42,357 bases of DNA from positions 1 to 42,357 of the forward strand of contig UQFL01000010.1 of NCBI GenBank assembly GCA_900540305.1. The letters are read 5' to 3'. Under the pieces are notes generated by a model, which saw only the letters and a list, made by a program, of their open reading frames with translations, was not told where the DNA came from and ran no database searches. The stretch is from an uncultured Oscillospiraceae bacterium. Lineage in GTDB: Bacteria; Bacillota; Clostridia; Oscillospirales; Acutalibacteraceae. Below are positions 1-6,926 of the stretch, piece by piece; the first letter of the stretch is position 1; every line of letters begins with the position of its first letter. Made by a program: the position numbers and the translations under genes.

Positions 1-24
1 GCGTCAGATGTGTATAAGAGACAG
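1..24. other. Nextera Read 1 adapter remnant (not genomic)
   Basis: The first 24 bases match the end of the Illumina Nextera Read 1 adapter, including the 19-base Tn5 mosaic end at 6-24. An open frame starting at base 8 reads the adapter as MCIRDRY, which is an artefact. Genomic sequence begins at about base 25. Confidence 0.97.
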
Positions 25-28
25 ATAT

Positions 29-1201
29 ATGAATGATATATTTGAATACATAGAAGAATACAAAAATTTCAAATTTTCGCAAATGGGAGTTACAGAAATA
101 GACAATGCAATATTTTCAAGGCTTGCATATCTTGATTTCACGCCGTTTGCAGGAAAAACTATAGGCGAGATTTCGGCAGAATATCCGTTTTACGAAAATG
201 AGAAAAAAACGATGGAGCAAACTCAGGAACTCCTCAAAGCAATCTCAAGTACGAAGAGATACGAATATATTACTGTCTGCGACGCAAGCGAAATTTTTGA
301 TGAAGACAGCGCAAACGCATTTTACGCCGTTACATTTGAAATACAAAGCGACCTTTTCTTTATAGCGTTCAGAGGAACGGATGACACAATTGCAAGTTAC
401 TATGAGGACGCTGAACTTGCATACACTTTCCCGATAAGAAGCCAGACGGCGGCTTTATCGTATGTTTCAACAGCACTGTTTAACAGAGTCGGCAAATTCT
501 ATCTTGGCGGCCACTCGAAAGGCGGAAATCTTGCACTATTTGCATTTCTGTTTTTAAGAGAAGATGAAAAAGACAGAATCATAAGGGTATATAACAATGA
601 CGGTCCAGGTTTTCCCGAGGAAATATCAGCGGTTATTTTTACACATTCAACAAGAGATAAAATAATCAGCATACTTCCTGAGGATTCTATTATAGGAAGA
701 ATGCTGACACTTGGCGGAAAGATAAAAATAGTTAAAAGCGACGCCTTACCCGCTTCTCAGCACAATATGTTTACATGGGAAGTAAACGGTTCGGAATTTG
801 CTGACGGTAAAAAGTTCAGCCTTTTATCTGAATATATGGAAGACTCCCTGTCAGAAAGTCTTGAAAATCTGCCGCCAGAGAAAATAAAAAGAGTTACGGA
901 AACAATATTTTCCATAGCTAAAAACAGCGGAATAAAATCACTTAAAGACATTAATATAAAAAACTACAAAGGAATAGTGACGGCGCTTATAGAGTTTTCA
1001 AAGCGAAGCGATGAAGAGAGCGACGAGCAATCGGAAATAATAAGAACGCTTGTAAGAAGCCTTATCAATTCAATAAGCATAGAAAAAATGATTTCTTATT
1101 CTTTTCCGAATTTTGCAAATGTGTTAACCGAGATACAAACAAGAACTGAAGACAGAATAAGCGAATTATCTGAAAAGCTCGATAAACTGAAAAATGAATA
1201 A
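29..1201 (+). CDS. DUF2974 (Mbeg1-like) alpha/beta-hydrolase, lipase-like
   Basis: A 390-residue protein resembling the DUF2974 family, a lipase-like alpha/beta-hydrolase group common in Firmicutes whose substrate is not established. The nucleophile elbow G-H-S-K-G-G lies near residue 161, with the serine as likely nucleophile, and FRGTDD near residue 118 is the typical lipase_3-like motif. No signal peptide or membrane segment is seen, so it is probably cytoplasmic. The C-terminal third is charged and helical. I start it at the ATG at 29, because the MNDIFEYIEEY beginning looks like a natural family N-terminus and everything upstream is adapter. The ribosome binding site is therefore missing and the promoter is outside the contig. 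It converges on putP across a shared terminator. Family assignment is fairly firm; function is unknown. Confidence 0.8.
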   Translation: MNDIFEYIEEYKNFKFSQMGVTEIDNAIFSRLAYLDFTPFAGKTIGEISAEYPFYENEKKTMEQTQELLKAISSTKRYEYITVCDASEIFDEDSANAFYAVTFEIQSDLFFIAFRGTDDTIASYYEDAELAYTFPIRSQTAALSYVSTALFNRVGKFYLGGHSKGGNLALFAFLFLREDEKDRIIRVYNNDGPGFPEEISAVIFTHSTRDKIISILPEDSIIGRMLTLGGKIKIVKSDALPASQHNMFTWEVNGSEFADGKKFSLLSEYMEDSLSESLENLPPEKIKRVTETIFSIAKNSGIKSLKDINIKNYKGIVTALIEFSKRSDEESDEQSEIIRTLVRSLINSISIEKMISYSFPNFANVLTEIQTRTEDRISELSEKLDKLKNE

Positions 1202-1202
1202 G

Positions 1203-1231
1203 AAAAAGGACGGCATAGCCGTCCTTTTTTT
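1203..1231. terminator. Bidirectional rho-independent terminator
   Basis: A GGACGGC / GCCGTCC stem with an ATA loop is flanked by an A-run on the left and a T-run on the right, so it works on both strands. It sits between the convergent hydrolase and putP genes and touches the putP stop codon. Confidence 0.9.
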
Positions 1232-2744
1232 AGTCATAAATTTTCGCTGATTCAAATTCCTCTTCAATTTCCTTTGAGGGTTTGCCTGTTACAAGTGAGA
1301 CAACCACAATAAAGATGCAGGAAACAAGGAATGCGGGAAGAAGCTCATAAAGGTCAAACAGACCGCCCTGTGCATAATGCCAAGCAATAACTGTGATACC
1401 GCCTGAAATCATACCTGCCATAGCGCCCCATTTGTTTGTGCGCTTCCAGAAAAGCGCAAAGAGCATTACGGGACCGAAAGAAGAACCGAAGCCTGCCCAC
1501 GCAAAGCTTACGATACGGAAAACAGATGATTCGGGATCCCAAGCAAAAAAGATACCGAGCACAGCGATAATAATAACCGTTGCTCTTGCGGCAATCATTT
1601 TAGCCTTTTCAGAAACTTTGAGTTTGAATGCGCCGACCACAATATCGTTGCTAATTGCGGAAGCGGCTGCAAGAAGCTGACTGTCCGCTGTTGACATTGT
1701 GGAAGCAAGTATACCTGCAAGAATAACGCCTGCAAGAAGTGCAAAAATTACGCCGTATTCTGAGAGCAGGTCTGCAATTGCAACAATGATTGTTTCGCTG
1801 TCTTTAAGCACGAGAGTAGGCTCTACTTTGCTCATACCGAGACCTACAATACCAATAACAATTGCAACGCTCATAGCTATAACAACCCAAACGCTTGCAA
1901 CGCGTCTTGATATTTTCATTTTCTTCGGGTCTTCGATAGCCATAAAGCGAAGAAGAATGTGAGGCATACCAAAATATCCAAGACCCCAAGCAAGGGTTGA
2001 AATAATGCTCATACCGCCGAAATCAACTATACCGCCCTTTCCGTCAGTTGTGGAAGTCAGAGAAAGGTAATGAGGAATTGATTTTGCGTTTTCCATAACT
2101 GCGTCCCATCCGCCTGCGACGCTTATTCCGAAGCCGAGAACAACTACAAGAGCAACGCTCATAATAATTGACTGAATAAAGTCTGTTGTAGAAGCTGCAA
2201 GGAAGCCGCCGAGAGCAGTATAAAGAACAATAACGATTGCAGAGATAATAATTGCAAGGTGATAATCAATTCCGAAAAGAGTTGAAAACAGCTTGCCGCA
2301 GGTTGAAAAACCTGATGCAGTATAAGGAATAAAGAATATTATTATGAGAAGTGCAGACGCACACATAAGAATATTTGTATTATCTTTAAATCTTCTTGAG
2401 AAAAATTCAGGAATAGTTATAGCGCCGATTTTGCTTGAATAATTGCGAAGCCTTTTTGCTACAACAAGCCAGTTGAGATATGTACCGATTGCAAGACCGA
2501 TAGCAGTCCACGAAGCTTCCGCAATACCGCAAAGATATGCAAGGCCGGGAAGACCCATAAGAAGCCAACCGCTCATATCGGACGCCTCGGCACTCATTGC
2601 CGTTACGAGAGGTCCGAGATGCCTGCCGCCTAAATAGAAATCGTCTACATTATTATTTTTCTTTGAACACATAACGCCGATTACAACCATTAATATGAGA
2701 TAGATTGCAATGGCGATAAGGATACAAATATCCGAAACAGACAT
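1230..2744 (-). CDS. putP: Sodium/proline symporter PutP
   Basis: A 504-residue integral membrane protein of the sodium:solute symporter family (SSS), with about 13 hydrophobic helices. It matches PutP in length and landmarks: N-terminal DFYLGGRHLGP, then AEASDMSGWLLMGLPG in the substrate/sodium region, AALGG-type FLAASTTDFIQS, and STADSQLLAAAS further on. PutP couples sodium entry to proline import across the cytoplasmic membrane. The start is set by an AAGGGTGG ribosome binding site just upstream. A consensus promoter at 2774-2802 indicates a single-gene transcript ending at the terminator shared with the hydrolase. Uptake of another solute by an SSS relative cannot be excluded, but the PutP signature is strong. 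Confidence 0.92.
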   Translation of the reverse strand: MSVSDICILIAIAIYLILMVVIGVMCSKKNNNVDDFYLGGRHLGPLVTAMSAEASDMSGWLLMGLPGLAYLCGIAEASWTAIGLAIGTYLNWLVVAKRLRNYSSKIGAITIPEFFSRRFKDNTNILMCASALLIIIFFIPYTASGFSTCGKLFSTLFGIDYHLAIIISAIVIVLYTALGGFLAASTTDFIQSIIMSVALVVVLGFGISVAGGWDAVMENAKSIPHYLSLTSTTDGKGGIVDFGGMSIISTLAWGLGYFGMPHILLRFMAIEDPKKMKISRRVASVWVVIAMSVAIVIGIVGLGMSKVEPTLVLKDSETIIVAIADLLSEYGVIFALLAGVILAGILASTMSTADSQLLAAASAISNDIVVGAFKLKVSEKAKMIAARATVIIIAVLGIFFAWDPESSVFRIVSFAWAGFGSSFGPVMLFALFWKRTNKWGAMAGMISGGITVIAWHYAQGGLFDLYELLPAFLVSCIFIVVVSLVTGKPSKEIEEEFESAKIYD

Positions 2745-2773
2745 GTAACCACCCTTTTGGTAAAATTTTGCTT

Positions 2774-2802
2774 ATTCTATCATAAGACTGTCAGATTGTC
2801 AA
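2774..2802 (-). promoter_or_regulatory. Sigma-A-type promoter for putP
   Basis: On the minus strand TTGACA (2797-2802) and TAGAAT (2774-2779) are separated by 17 bp, about 30 bp upstream of the putP start. Confidence 0.75.
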
Positions 2803-2814
2803 AGTTTTATAACT

Positions 2815-2841
2815 GAAAACAGGGCTCGGTAAGGAGCCCTG
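2815..2841 (-). terminator. Rho-independent terminator after uraA
   Basis: On the minus strand CAGGGCTC pairs with GAGCCCTG across a 6-base loop and is followed by TTTT. It ends the upp-uraA transcript. Confidence 0.8.
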
Positions 2842-2888
2842 CGTAAAGTTCAATACATAAACATTAAATTTGCAGTTGAATTTATATT

Positions 2889-4238
2889 TTATTCTGCTGC
2901 TTTCTCTTCCTGTGCTTTTTCATCAACTTCGGTTTTGAAAACATAATCGTTTCCGGGAAGAATTGCATTGAGAACAATACCTGCAATAGCTGCTACTGCA
3001 AGAGCTGAGAGGCTGATACTGAATTCACCGATTTTGAAATCAAGAGAGCCAAGACCGAGCGAAGTAACAAGAATTACAGCTATAATAATAAGGTTTCTTG
3101 ACTTGGTGAGGTCAACTTTGTTTTCAACAACATTTCTGACACCTACGCCTGAAATCATACCGTAAAGTACAAAAGAGATACCGCCGATAATAGCAGCGGG
3201 AATAGTATTAATAACTGCCGCAAATTTGGGTGAGAATGAAAGTATAATTGCAACAACTGCCGCAATTCTTACAACTCTGGGGTCATATACTTTTGTAAGT
3301 GCAAGAACGCCCGTATTTTCACCGTAAGTAGTATTTGCAGGGCCGCCGAAAACTGCTGAAAGAGAAGTTGCAAGTCCGTCGCCTACAAGTGTTCTTTTAA
3401 GACCTGGGTCTGCAAGGAAATTTTTTCCTGTTGTTGCGCTGATAGCTGAGATATCGCCGATATGCTCCATCATTGTTGCAAGAGAAATCGGAACAATTGC
3501 GATAATTGCGCTTATTGCAAGACCTTTATCGCCTACATTGCCGAATACCATACCCTCTTTTGTAATCGGAAGACCAATCCAAGCAGCTTCTTTAATGGGT
3601 GCAAAATCAACCTCCTGCATACAAACGGCAACTACATAGGAAACAACGATACCGATGAGAATGGGTATAATCTTCATCATGCCCTTACCGAAGATGTTGC
3701 AGATGATGATTACTGCAAGAGCTACTATAGCAAGAAGCCAGTTTGTTTTACAGTTATCTACTGCTGAGCCTGCAAGGCTGAGTCCGATTGCAATAATAAT
3801 GGGACCGGTTACAACGGGCGGGAAAAAGCGCATAACTTTCTGAACTGGGAAAATTGCGAAAAGAGCAGCAAGAACAAGATAAACAAGACCTGCACAAGCA
3901 ACACCGAGACACGCATAAGGAAGCATTTCCGAGTTAGGTGAACCGTCAGCCGCAAGTGGAGCAACGGCAGCGTAACCGCCGAGGAAAGCGAATGAAGAAC
4001 CGAGGAAAGCAGGCACTTTCATTTTGGTTATAATGTGGAACAGCAATGTTCCTACACCTGCCATAAGCAGAGTTGTCTGCATATTAAGTCCTGTAAGAAG
4101 CGGAACAAGAACTGTTGCACCGAACATAGCGAATGTGTGCTGAAAGCCGAGCACCATCATTTTAGGCGCACCGAGTTTTCTTGCGTCATAAATTCCCTCT
4201 TCACCGAGGACAATTTTCTTTGATTTGTCTTTTGCCAT
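2889..4238 (-). CDS. uraA: Uracil/uracil-xanthine permease (NCS2 family)
   Basis: A 449-residue polytopic membrane protein of the nucleobase:cation symporter-2 family. It starts with a charged tail and LGAPKMMVLGFQHTFAMFGA, the usual NCS2 opening, where the QH pair is conserved. SAISATTGKNF with GDGLAT and FGGPANTTYGENTGV mark the substrate-binding helices 8-10; NTTYGEN is characteristic of the uracil branch. It imports uracil with protons. A GGAGG site 9 bases upstream supports the start. Its gene lies 53 bp after upp with no obvious terminator or promoter between, so the two form a transport-plus-salvage operon. Uracil specificity is inferred from the motif and the upp neighbour; xanthine is the alternative. 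Confidence 0.9.
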   Translation of the reverse strand: MAKDKSKKIVLGEEGIYDARKLGAPKMMVLGFQHTFAMFGATVLVPLLTGLNMQTTLLMAGVGTLLFHIITKMKVPAFLGSSFAFLGGYAAVAPLAADGSPNSEMLPYACLGVACAGLVYLVLAALFAIFPVQKVMRFFPPVVTGPIIIAIGLSLAGSAVDNCKTNWLLAIVALAVIIICNIFGKGMMKIIPILIGIVVSYVVAVCMQEVDFAPIKEAAWIGLPITKEGMVFGNVGDKGLAISAIIAIVPISLATMMEHIGDISAISATTGKNFLADPGLKRTLVGDGLATSLSAVFGGPANTTYGENTGVLALTKVYDPRVVRIAAVVAIILSFSPKFAAVINTIPAAIIGGISFVLYGMISGVGVRNVVENKVDLTKSRNLIIIAVILVTSLGLGSLDFKIGEFSISLSALAVAAIAGIVLNAILPGNDYVFKTEVDEKAQEEKAAE

Positions 4239-4291
4239 AAAATTTAGCCTCCGAATAGATTTGTAATTACAGAAGAATTAAGTGAAATAAA

Positions 4292-4924
4292 TTATTTTGT
4301 TCCGAAAATTCTGTCACCTGCGTCACCAAGACCGGGAACAATATATCCGTTTTCATTGAGATGATCATCAAGACCTGCAGCGAAAATATCAACATCAGGA
4401 TGTGCCTTTTCGAGAGCCTCAAGACCTTCAGGAGCTGCAATTATGCAAAGGAGCTTGATTGAACGGGGATTTCTCTTTTTTATCTGACCGATAGCGTCAA
4501 TAGCAGAACCGCCTGTTGCAAGCATCGGGTCAACAACGAAAACATCTCTTTCTTCTATATCCTTAGGAAGTTTACAGTAGTACTCAACGGGTTCAAGGGT
4601 AGTCTCATCTCTGTAAAGGCCGATATGCCCTACTCTTGCGGACGGTACAAGCATAAGTGCTCCCTCAACCATTCCGAGACCTGCACGGAGAATGGGTACA
4701 AAAGCAAGCTTTCTGCCTGCAATTTCCTTACAATGAGCAATACCGCAGGGAGTTTGAACTTCCTTATCATTGAGCGGCAAATCTCTTGTTGCATCATAAA
4801 CCATGAGCATTGCAATTTCATTCACAAGATCTCTGAATTCCTTAGTGCTTGTGTTAACATCTCTGAGAATAGAAAGCTTGTGCTGAATCAGCGGATGATC
4901 CATAATAACGATTTTTCTTTCCAT
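4292..4924 (-). CDS. upp: Uracil phosphoribosyltransferase
   Basis: A 210-residue cytoplasmic enzyme converting uracil and PRPP to UMP and pyrophosphate in pyrimidine salvage. VVDPMLATGGSA is the PRPP-binding loop of type I phosphoribosyltransferases, and the C-terminal GLGDAGDRIFGTK is diagnostic of Upp. The open frame runs back to 4966, but I start at the ATG at 4924: GAAAGGAAG lies 8 bases upstream of it, MERKIVIMDHPLIQ is the normal family N-terminus, and the resulting length is typical. It heads the upp-uraA pair. I found no PyrR-type attenuator in the roughly 110-bp leader. Confidence 0.95.
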   Translation of the reverse strand: MERKIVIMDHPLIQHKLSILRDVNTSTKEFRDLVNEIAMLMVYDATRDLPLNDKEVQTPCGIAHCKEIAGRKLAFVPILRAGLGMVEGALMLVPSARVGHIGLYRDETTLEPVEYYCKLPKDIEERDVFVVDPMLATGGSAIDAIGQIKKRNPRSIKLLCIIAAPEGLEALEKAHPDVDIFAAGLDDHLNENGYIVPGLGDAGDRIFGTK

Positions 4925-5031
4925 AAAGTAACTTCCTTTCGTAATTATTCTATAATAACATATCACACAAGACCTCTTATTTCAACAAAATGCGACTTTA
5001 CAAAACGGTTACAAAACAGTAAAACGGCAAA

Positions 5032-5062
5032 GAAAAAGCCCTGAAGCAATGCTTCAGGGCTT
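5032..5062 (-). terminator. Rho-independent terminator after fucO
   Basis: A perfect 12-bp stem (AAGCCCTGAAGC / GCTTCAGGGCTT) with a 3-base loop, followed on the minus strand by TTTC, lies 12 bp after the fucO stop. Confidence 0.9.
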
Positions 5063-5074
5063 GAAATTATTGAC

Positions 5075-6226
5075 TTATTTAAGAAGTGAGCGGTAAAGCT
5101 CTTTAATTTCATCAACAGATGTATCTCTCGGGTTTCCGGGACGGCAAGCGTCATCATAAGCGCTCTGTGCAAGGAAATCTATATCCTCTTCCTTAACAAT
5201 ATCCTTGAGGTTAGCAGGGATACCAACATCCTCACCGAGTTTTCTAACTGCCTCAACTGCAGCCTTTCTTGCATCTTCCGTACTCATATCAGCAGTGCCT
5301 TCAACACCCATAGCAGCTGCTATATCACGGTATTTATCACCTGTAAACGGAGCATTATATTCCATAACCGTAGGAAGAATGATTGCGTTTGCAACGCCGT
5401 GAGGAGTATCGTAAACAGCGCCGAGAGGATGAGCCATTGAATGCACAAGTCCGAGACCTACATTAGAGAATCCCATTCCTGCTACATACTGACCGAGAGC
5501 CATATCTGCTCTGCCCTCAGGTGTGTTTTCAACAGCGCCTCTGAGGCTTCTTGCAATGATTTCAATAGCTTTGATATGGAACATATCGGAAAGCTCCCAC
5601 GCACCCTTTGTAATATAGCCCTCAATGGCGTGTGTAAGGGCGTCCATACCTGTTGCGGCTGTAAGTCCCTTTGGCATTGTTGACATCATATCGGGGTCTA
5701 CAACGGCAATTACAGGGATGTCCTTGGGGTCTACGCAAACCATTTTACGGTTTTTAGCAACATCTGTAATAACATAGTTGATTGTAACCTCTGCGGCTGT
5801 TCCTGCGGTTGTGGGAACTGCAATGATAGGCACGCACTTATTCTTTGTAGGTGCAACACCCTCAAGAGAAACAACATCCTCAAATTCAGGGTTTTTAATA
5901 ATAATACCGATTGCTTTTGCGGTATCCATTGAAGAACCGCCGCCGATAGCGATAATACAATCAGCGCCTGAAGCCTTAAAAGCAGCTACGCCCGTCTGCA
6001 CATTTTCAATTGTGGGATTGGGCTTGATTTCGCTATAAAGTTCATAAGCGATTGAGTTATTATCAAGAATATCAGTAATTTTTGCTGTTACACCGAATTT
6101 AATTAAATCGGGGTCTGAGCATACGAAGCATTTTTTAAATCCCCTGCCCTTTATTTCGGTTGGGATTTCATTTATAGCTCCTGAGCCGTGATAGCTCGTT
6201 TCATTAAGTACAAAGCGATTAGACAT
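5075..6226 (-). CDS. fucO: Lactaldehyde reductase / 1,2-propanediol oxidoreductase, iron-dependent alcohol dehydrogenase
   Basis: A 383-residue group III iron-containing alcohol dehydrogenase, the same length as E. coli FucO and very similar to it along its whole length. The nucleotide-binding GGGSSMDTAKAIG is near residue 96, followed by PTTAGTAAEVTINYVITD. The metal ligands are the D and H of GMDALTHAIEGYIT and the histidines of HSMAHPLG and DTPHGVANA. FucO interconverts L-lactaldehyde and 1,2-propanediol with NADH during anaerobic fucose/rhamnose use. No fucose genes flank it here, so a more general alcohol/aldehyde role in redox balance is possible. A GGAGG site precedes the start, and a consensus promoter and terminator make it a single-gene unit. 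Confidence 0.88.
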   Translation of the reverse strand: MSNRFVLNETSYHGSGAINEIPTEIKGRGFKKCFVCSDPDLIKFGVTAKITDILDNNSIAYELYSEIKPNPTIENVQTGVAAFKASGADCIIAIGGGSSMDTAKAIGIIIKNPEFEDVVSLEGVAPTKNKCVPIIAVPTTAGTAAEVTINYVITDVAKNRKMVCVDPKDIPVIAVVDPDMMSTMPKGLTAATGMDALTHAIEGYITKGAWELSDMFHIKAIEIIARSLRGAVENTPEGRADMALGQYVAGMGFSNVGLGLVHSMAHPLGAVYDTPHGVANAIILPTVMEYNAPFTGDKYRDIAAAMGVEGTADMSTEDARKAAVEAVRKLGEDVGIPANLKDIVKEEDIDFLAQSAYDDACRPGNPRDTSVDEIKELYRSLLK

Positions 6227-6248
6227 AAATAATACCTCCTAATAATAA

Positions 6249-6300
6249 ATGAACTTACTTAGTTCAATTTGATTATAAAATTATAGGATAATATTGTCAA
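6249..6300 (-). promoter_or_regulatory. fucO promoter with a possible operator
   Basis: On the minus strand TTGACA (6295-6300) and TATAAT (6272-6277) are separated by 17 bp, a perfect consensus. Just downstream, at 6249-6265, TGAAC and GTTCA form an inverted repeat with a 7-base spacer, in the position of a roadblock operator. The operator reading is tentative. Confidence 0.75.
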
Positions 6301-6373
6301 TGTTTTGTCAATCAAATTTACAAAGCATTTATAATAAGTTAAAAATTTCAACAACTTAAACTCAAATAAAAAA

Positions 6374-6405
6374 TAAAAAAAGCACTTCATAAGAAGTGCT
6401 TTTTT
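6374..6405 (-). terminator. Rho-independent terminator of the tRNA operon
   Basis: The stem AGCACTTC / GAAGTGCT (6381-6400) is flanked by seven A and a T run. It begins at the CCA end of tRNA-Lys and terminates the tRNA transcript on the minus strand. Confidence 0.9.
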
Positions 6406-6480
6406 GGTGGCTCATCGGGGAATCGAACCCCGGACACCTTGATTAAAAGTCAAGTGCTCTGCCATCTGAGCTAATGAACC
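6405..6480 (-). tRNA. tRNA-Lys (anticodon TTT)
   Basis: A full 76-base cloverleaf with encoded CCA. The acceptor GGTTCAT pairs with ATGAGCC, the anticodon loop is CTTTTAA, and the T-arm contains GGTTCGATTCC. It is the last gene of the five-tRNA operon. Confidence 0.97.
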
Positions 6481-6484
6481 ATAT

Positions 6485-6506
6485 CGCCCTTTTGATAATA
6501 AGGGCG
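6485..6506 (-). repeat. Inverted repeat in the Gln-Lys tRNA spacer
   Basis: CGCCCTT and AAGGGCG (7-bp arms, 8-base loop) occupy most of the spacer between tRNA-Gln and tRNA-Lys. There is no T-run, so it is not a classical terminator; a precursor-processing hairpin is possible. Confidence 0.6.
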
Positions 6507-6508
6507 CT

Positions 6509-6583
6509 TGGCTGGGGAGGCAGGATTCGAACCTACGCATGAGGGAGTCAAAGTCCCTTGCCTTACCGCTTGGCGACACCCCA
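6509..6583 (-). tRNA. tRNA-Gln (anticodon TTG)
   Basis: A 75-base tRNA with encoded CCA, anticodon loop CTTTGAC and T-loop TTCGAAT. The acceptor stem TGGGGTG / CTCCCCA has one T-T mismatch at the sixth pair; elsewhere the pairing is normal. The mismatch is unusual but the molecule otherwise looks functional. Confidence 0.93.
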
Positions 6584-6603
6584 TTATCAGGGTCTTAAAA
6601 AAG

Positions 6604-6681
6604 TGGGGTGGAATGTGGGATTCGAACCCACGACCTCCAGTGCCACAAACTGGCGCTCTAACCAACTGAACTAATTCCACC
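6604..6681 (-). tRNA. tRNA-His (anticodon GTG)
   Basis: A 78-base tRNA including the extra 5' G (G-1) opposite discriminator C73, the hallmark of tRNA-His. The acceptor GTGGAAT pairs with ATTCCAC, the anticodon loop is TTGTGGC, and CCA is encoded. Confidence 0.97.
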
Positions 6682-6688
6682 ATATACA

Positions 6689-6708
6689 GCGCTTGAGAAA
6701 TCAAGCGC
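6689..6708 (-). repeat. Inverted repeat in the Arg-His tRNA spacer
   Basis: A perfect 8-bp stem, GCGCTTGA / TCAAGCGC, with a 4-base loop lies between tRNA-Arg and tRNA-His. No T-run follows on the minus strand, so a processing signal is more likely than a terminator. Confidence 0.65.
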
Positions 6709-6714
6709 ATCTTT

Positions 6715-6791
6715 TGGCGCGCTTGGGGGGACTCGAACCTCCGACCCACCGCTTAGAAGGCGGTTGCTCTATCCAACTGAGCTACAAACGC
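6715..6791 (-). tRNA. tRNA-Arg (anticodon TCT)
   Basis: A 77-base tRNA with acceptor GCGTTTG / CAAGCGC (one G-T pair), anticodon loop CTTCTAA and encoded CCA. It reads AGA/AGG codons. Confidence 0.97.
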
Positions 6792-6795
6792 ATAT

Positions 6796-6869
6796 TGGAG
6801 CGGGTGAAGGGAATCGAACCCTCGTGTTCAGCTTGGAAGGCTGACATTCTACCATTGAACTACACCCGC
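6796..6869 (-). tRNA. tRNA-Gly (anticodon TCC)
   Basis: A 74-base tRNA with acceptor GCGGGTG / CACCCGC, anticodon loop CTTCCAA and encoded CCA. It is the first gene of the tRNA operon, only 4 bp ahead of tRNA-Arg. Confidence 0.97.
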
Positions 6870-6875
6870 GTGCAA

Positions 6876-6912
6876 CGCTCATTATTATAATCAATGAGCG
6901 CCGAACTGTCAA
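6876..6912 (-). promoter_or_regulatory. tRNA operon promoter with a palindrome around the -10
   Basis: On the minus strand TTGACA (6907-6912) and TATAAT (6884-6889) are separated by 17 bp, a perfect sigma-A consensus 14 bp ahead of tRNA-Gly. Eight-base arms CGCTCATT (6876-6883) and AATGAGCG (6893-6900) flank the -10 exactly, which looks like an operator or an initial-transcript structure. Confidence 0.88.
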
Positions 6913-6926
6913 GTACTTTTTGAAAT

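Noticed and set aside
6..24. 19-base Tn5 mosaic end that could be read as a transposon terminus
   Set aside because: It continues into Nextera primer sequence at both contig ends, so it comes from library preparation, not from a resident transposon.
4925..5031. Possible PyrR attenuator or uracil-responsive leader before upp
   Set aside because: I could not find a terminator/antiterminator pair or a PyrR-binding stem; the only strong hairpin belongs to the fucO terminator.
4625..5044. 139-codon plus-strand open frame opposite upp
   Set aside because: It is antisense to a clearly real upp gene, is cysteine/histidine-rich in the manner of shadow frames and has no ribosome binding site.
6471..6749. 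92-codon open frame on the minus strand across the tRNA genes
   Set aside because: It runs through the tRNA-His and tRNA-Gln genes and parts of tRNA-Arg and tRNA-Lys; the cloverleaf genes explain the sequence.
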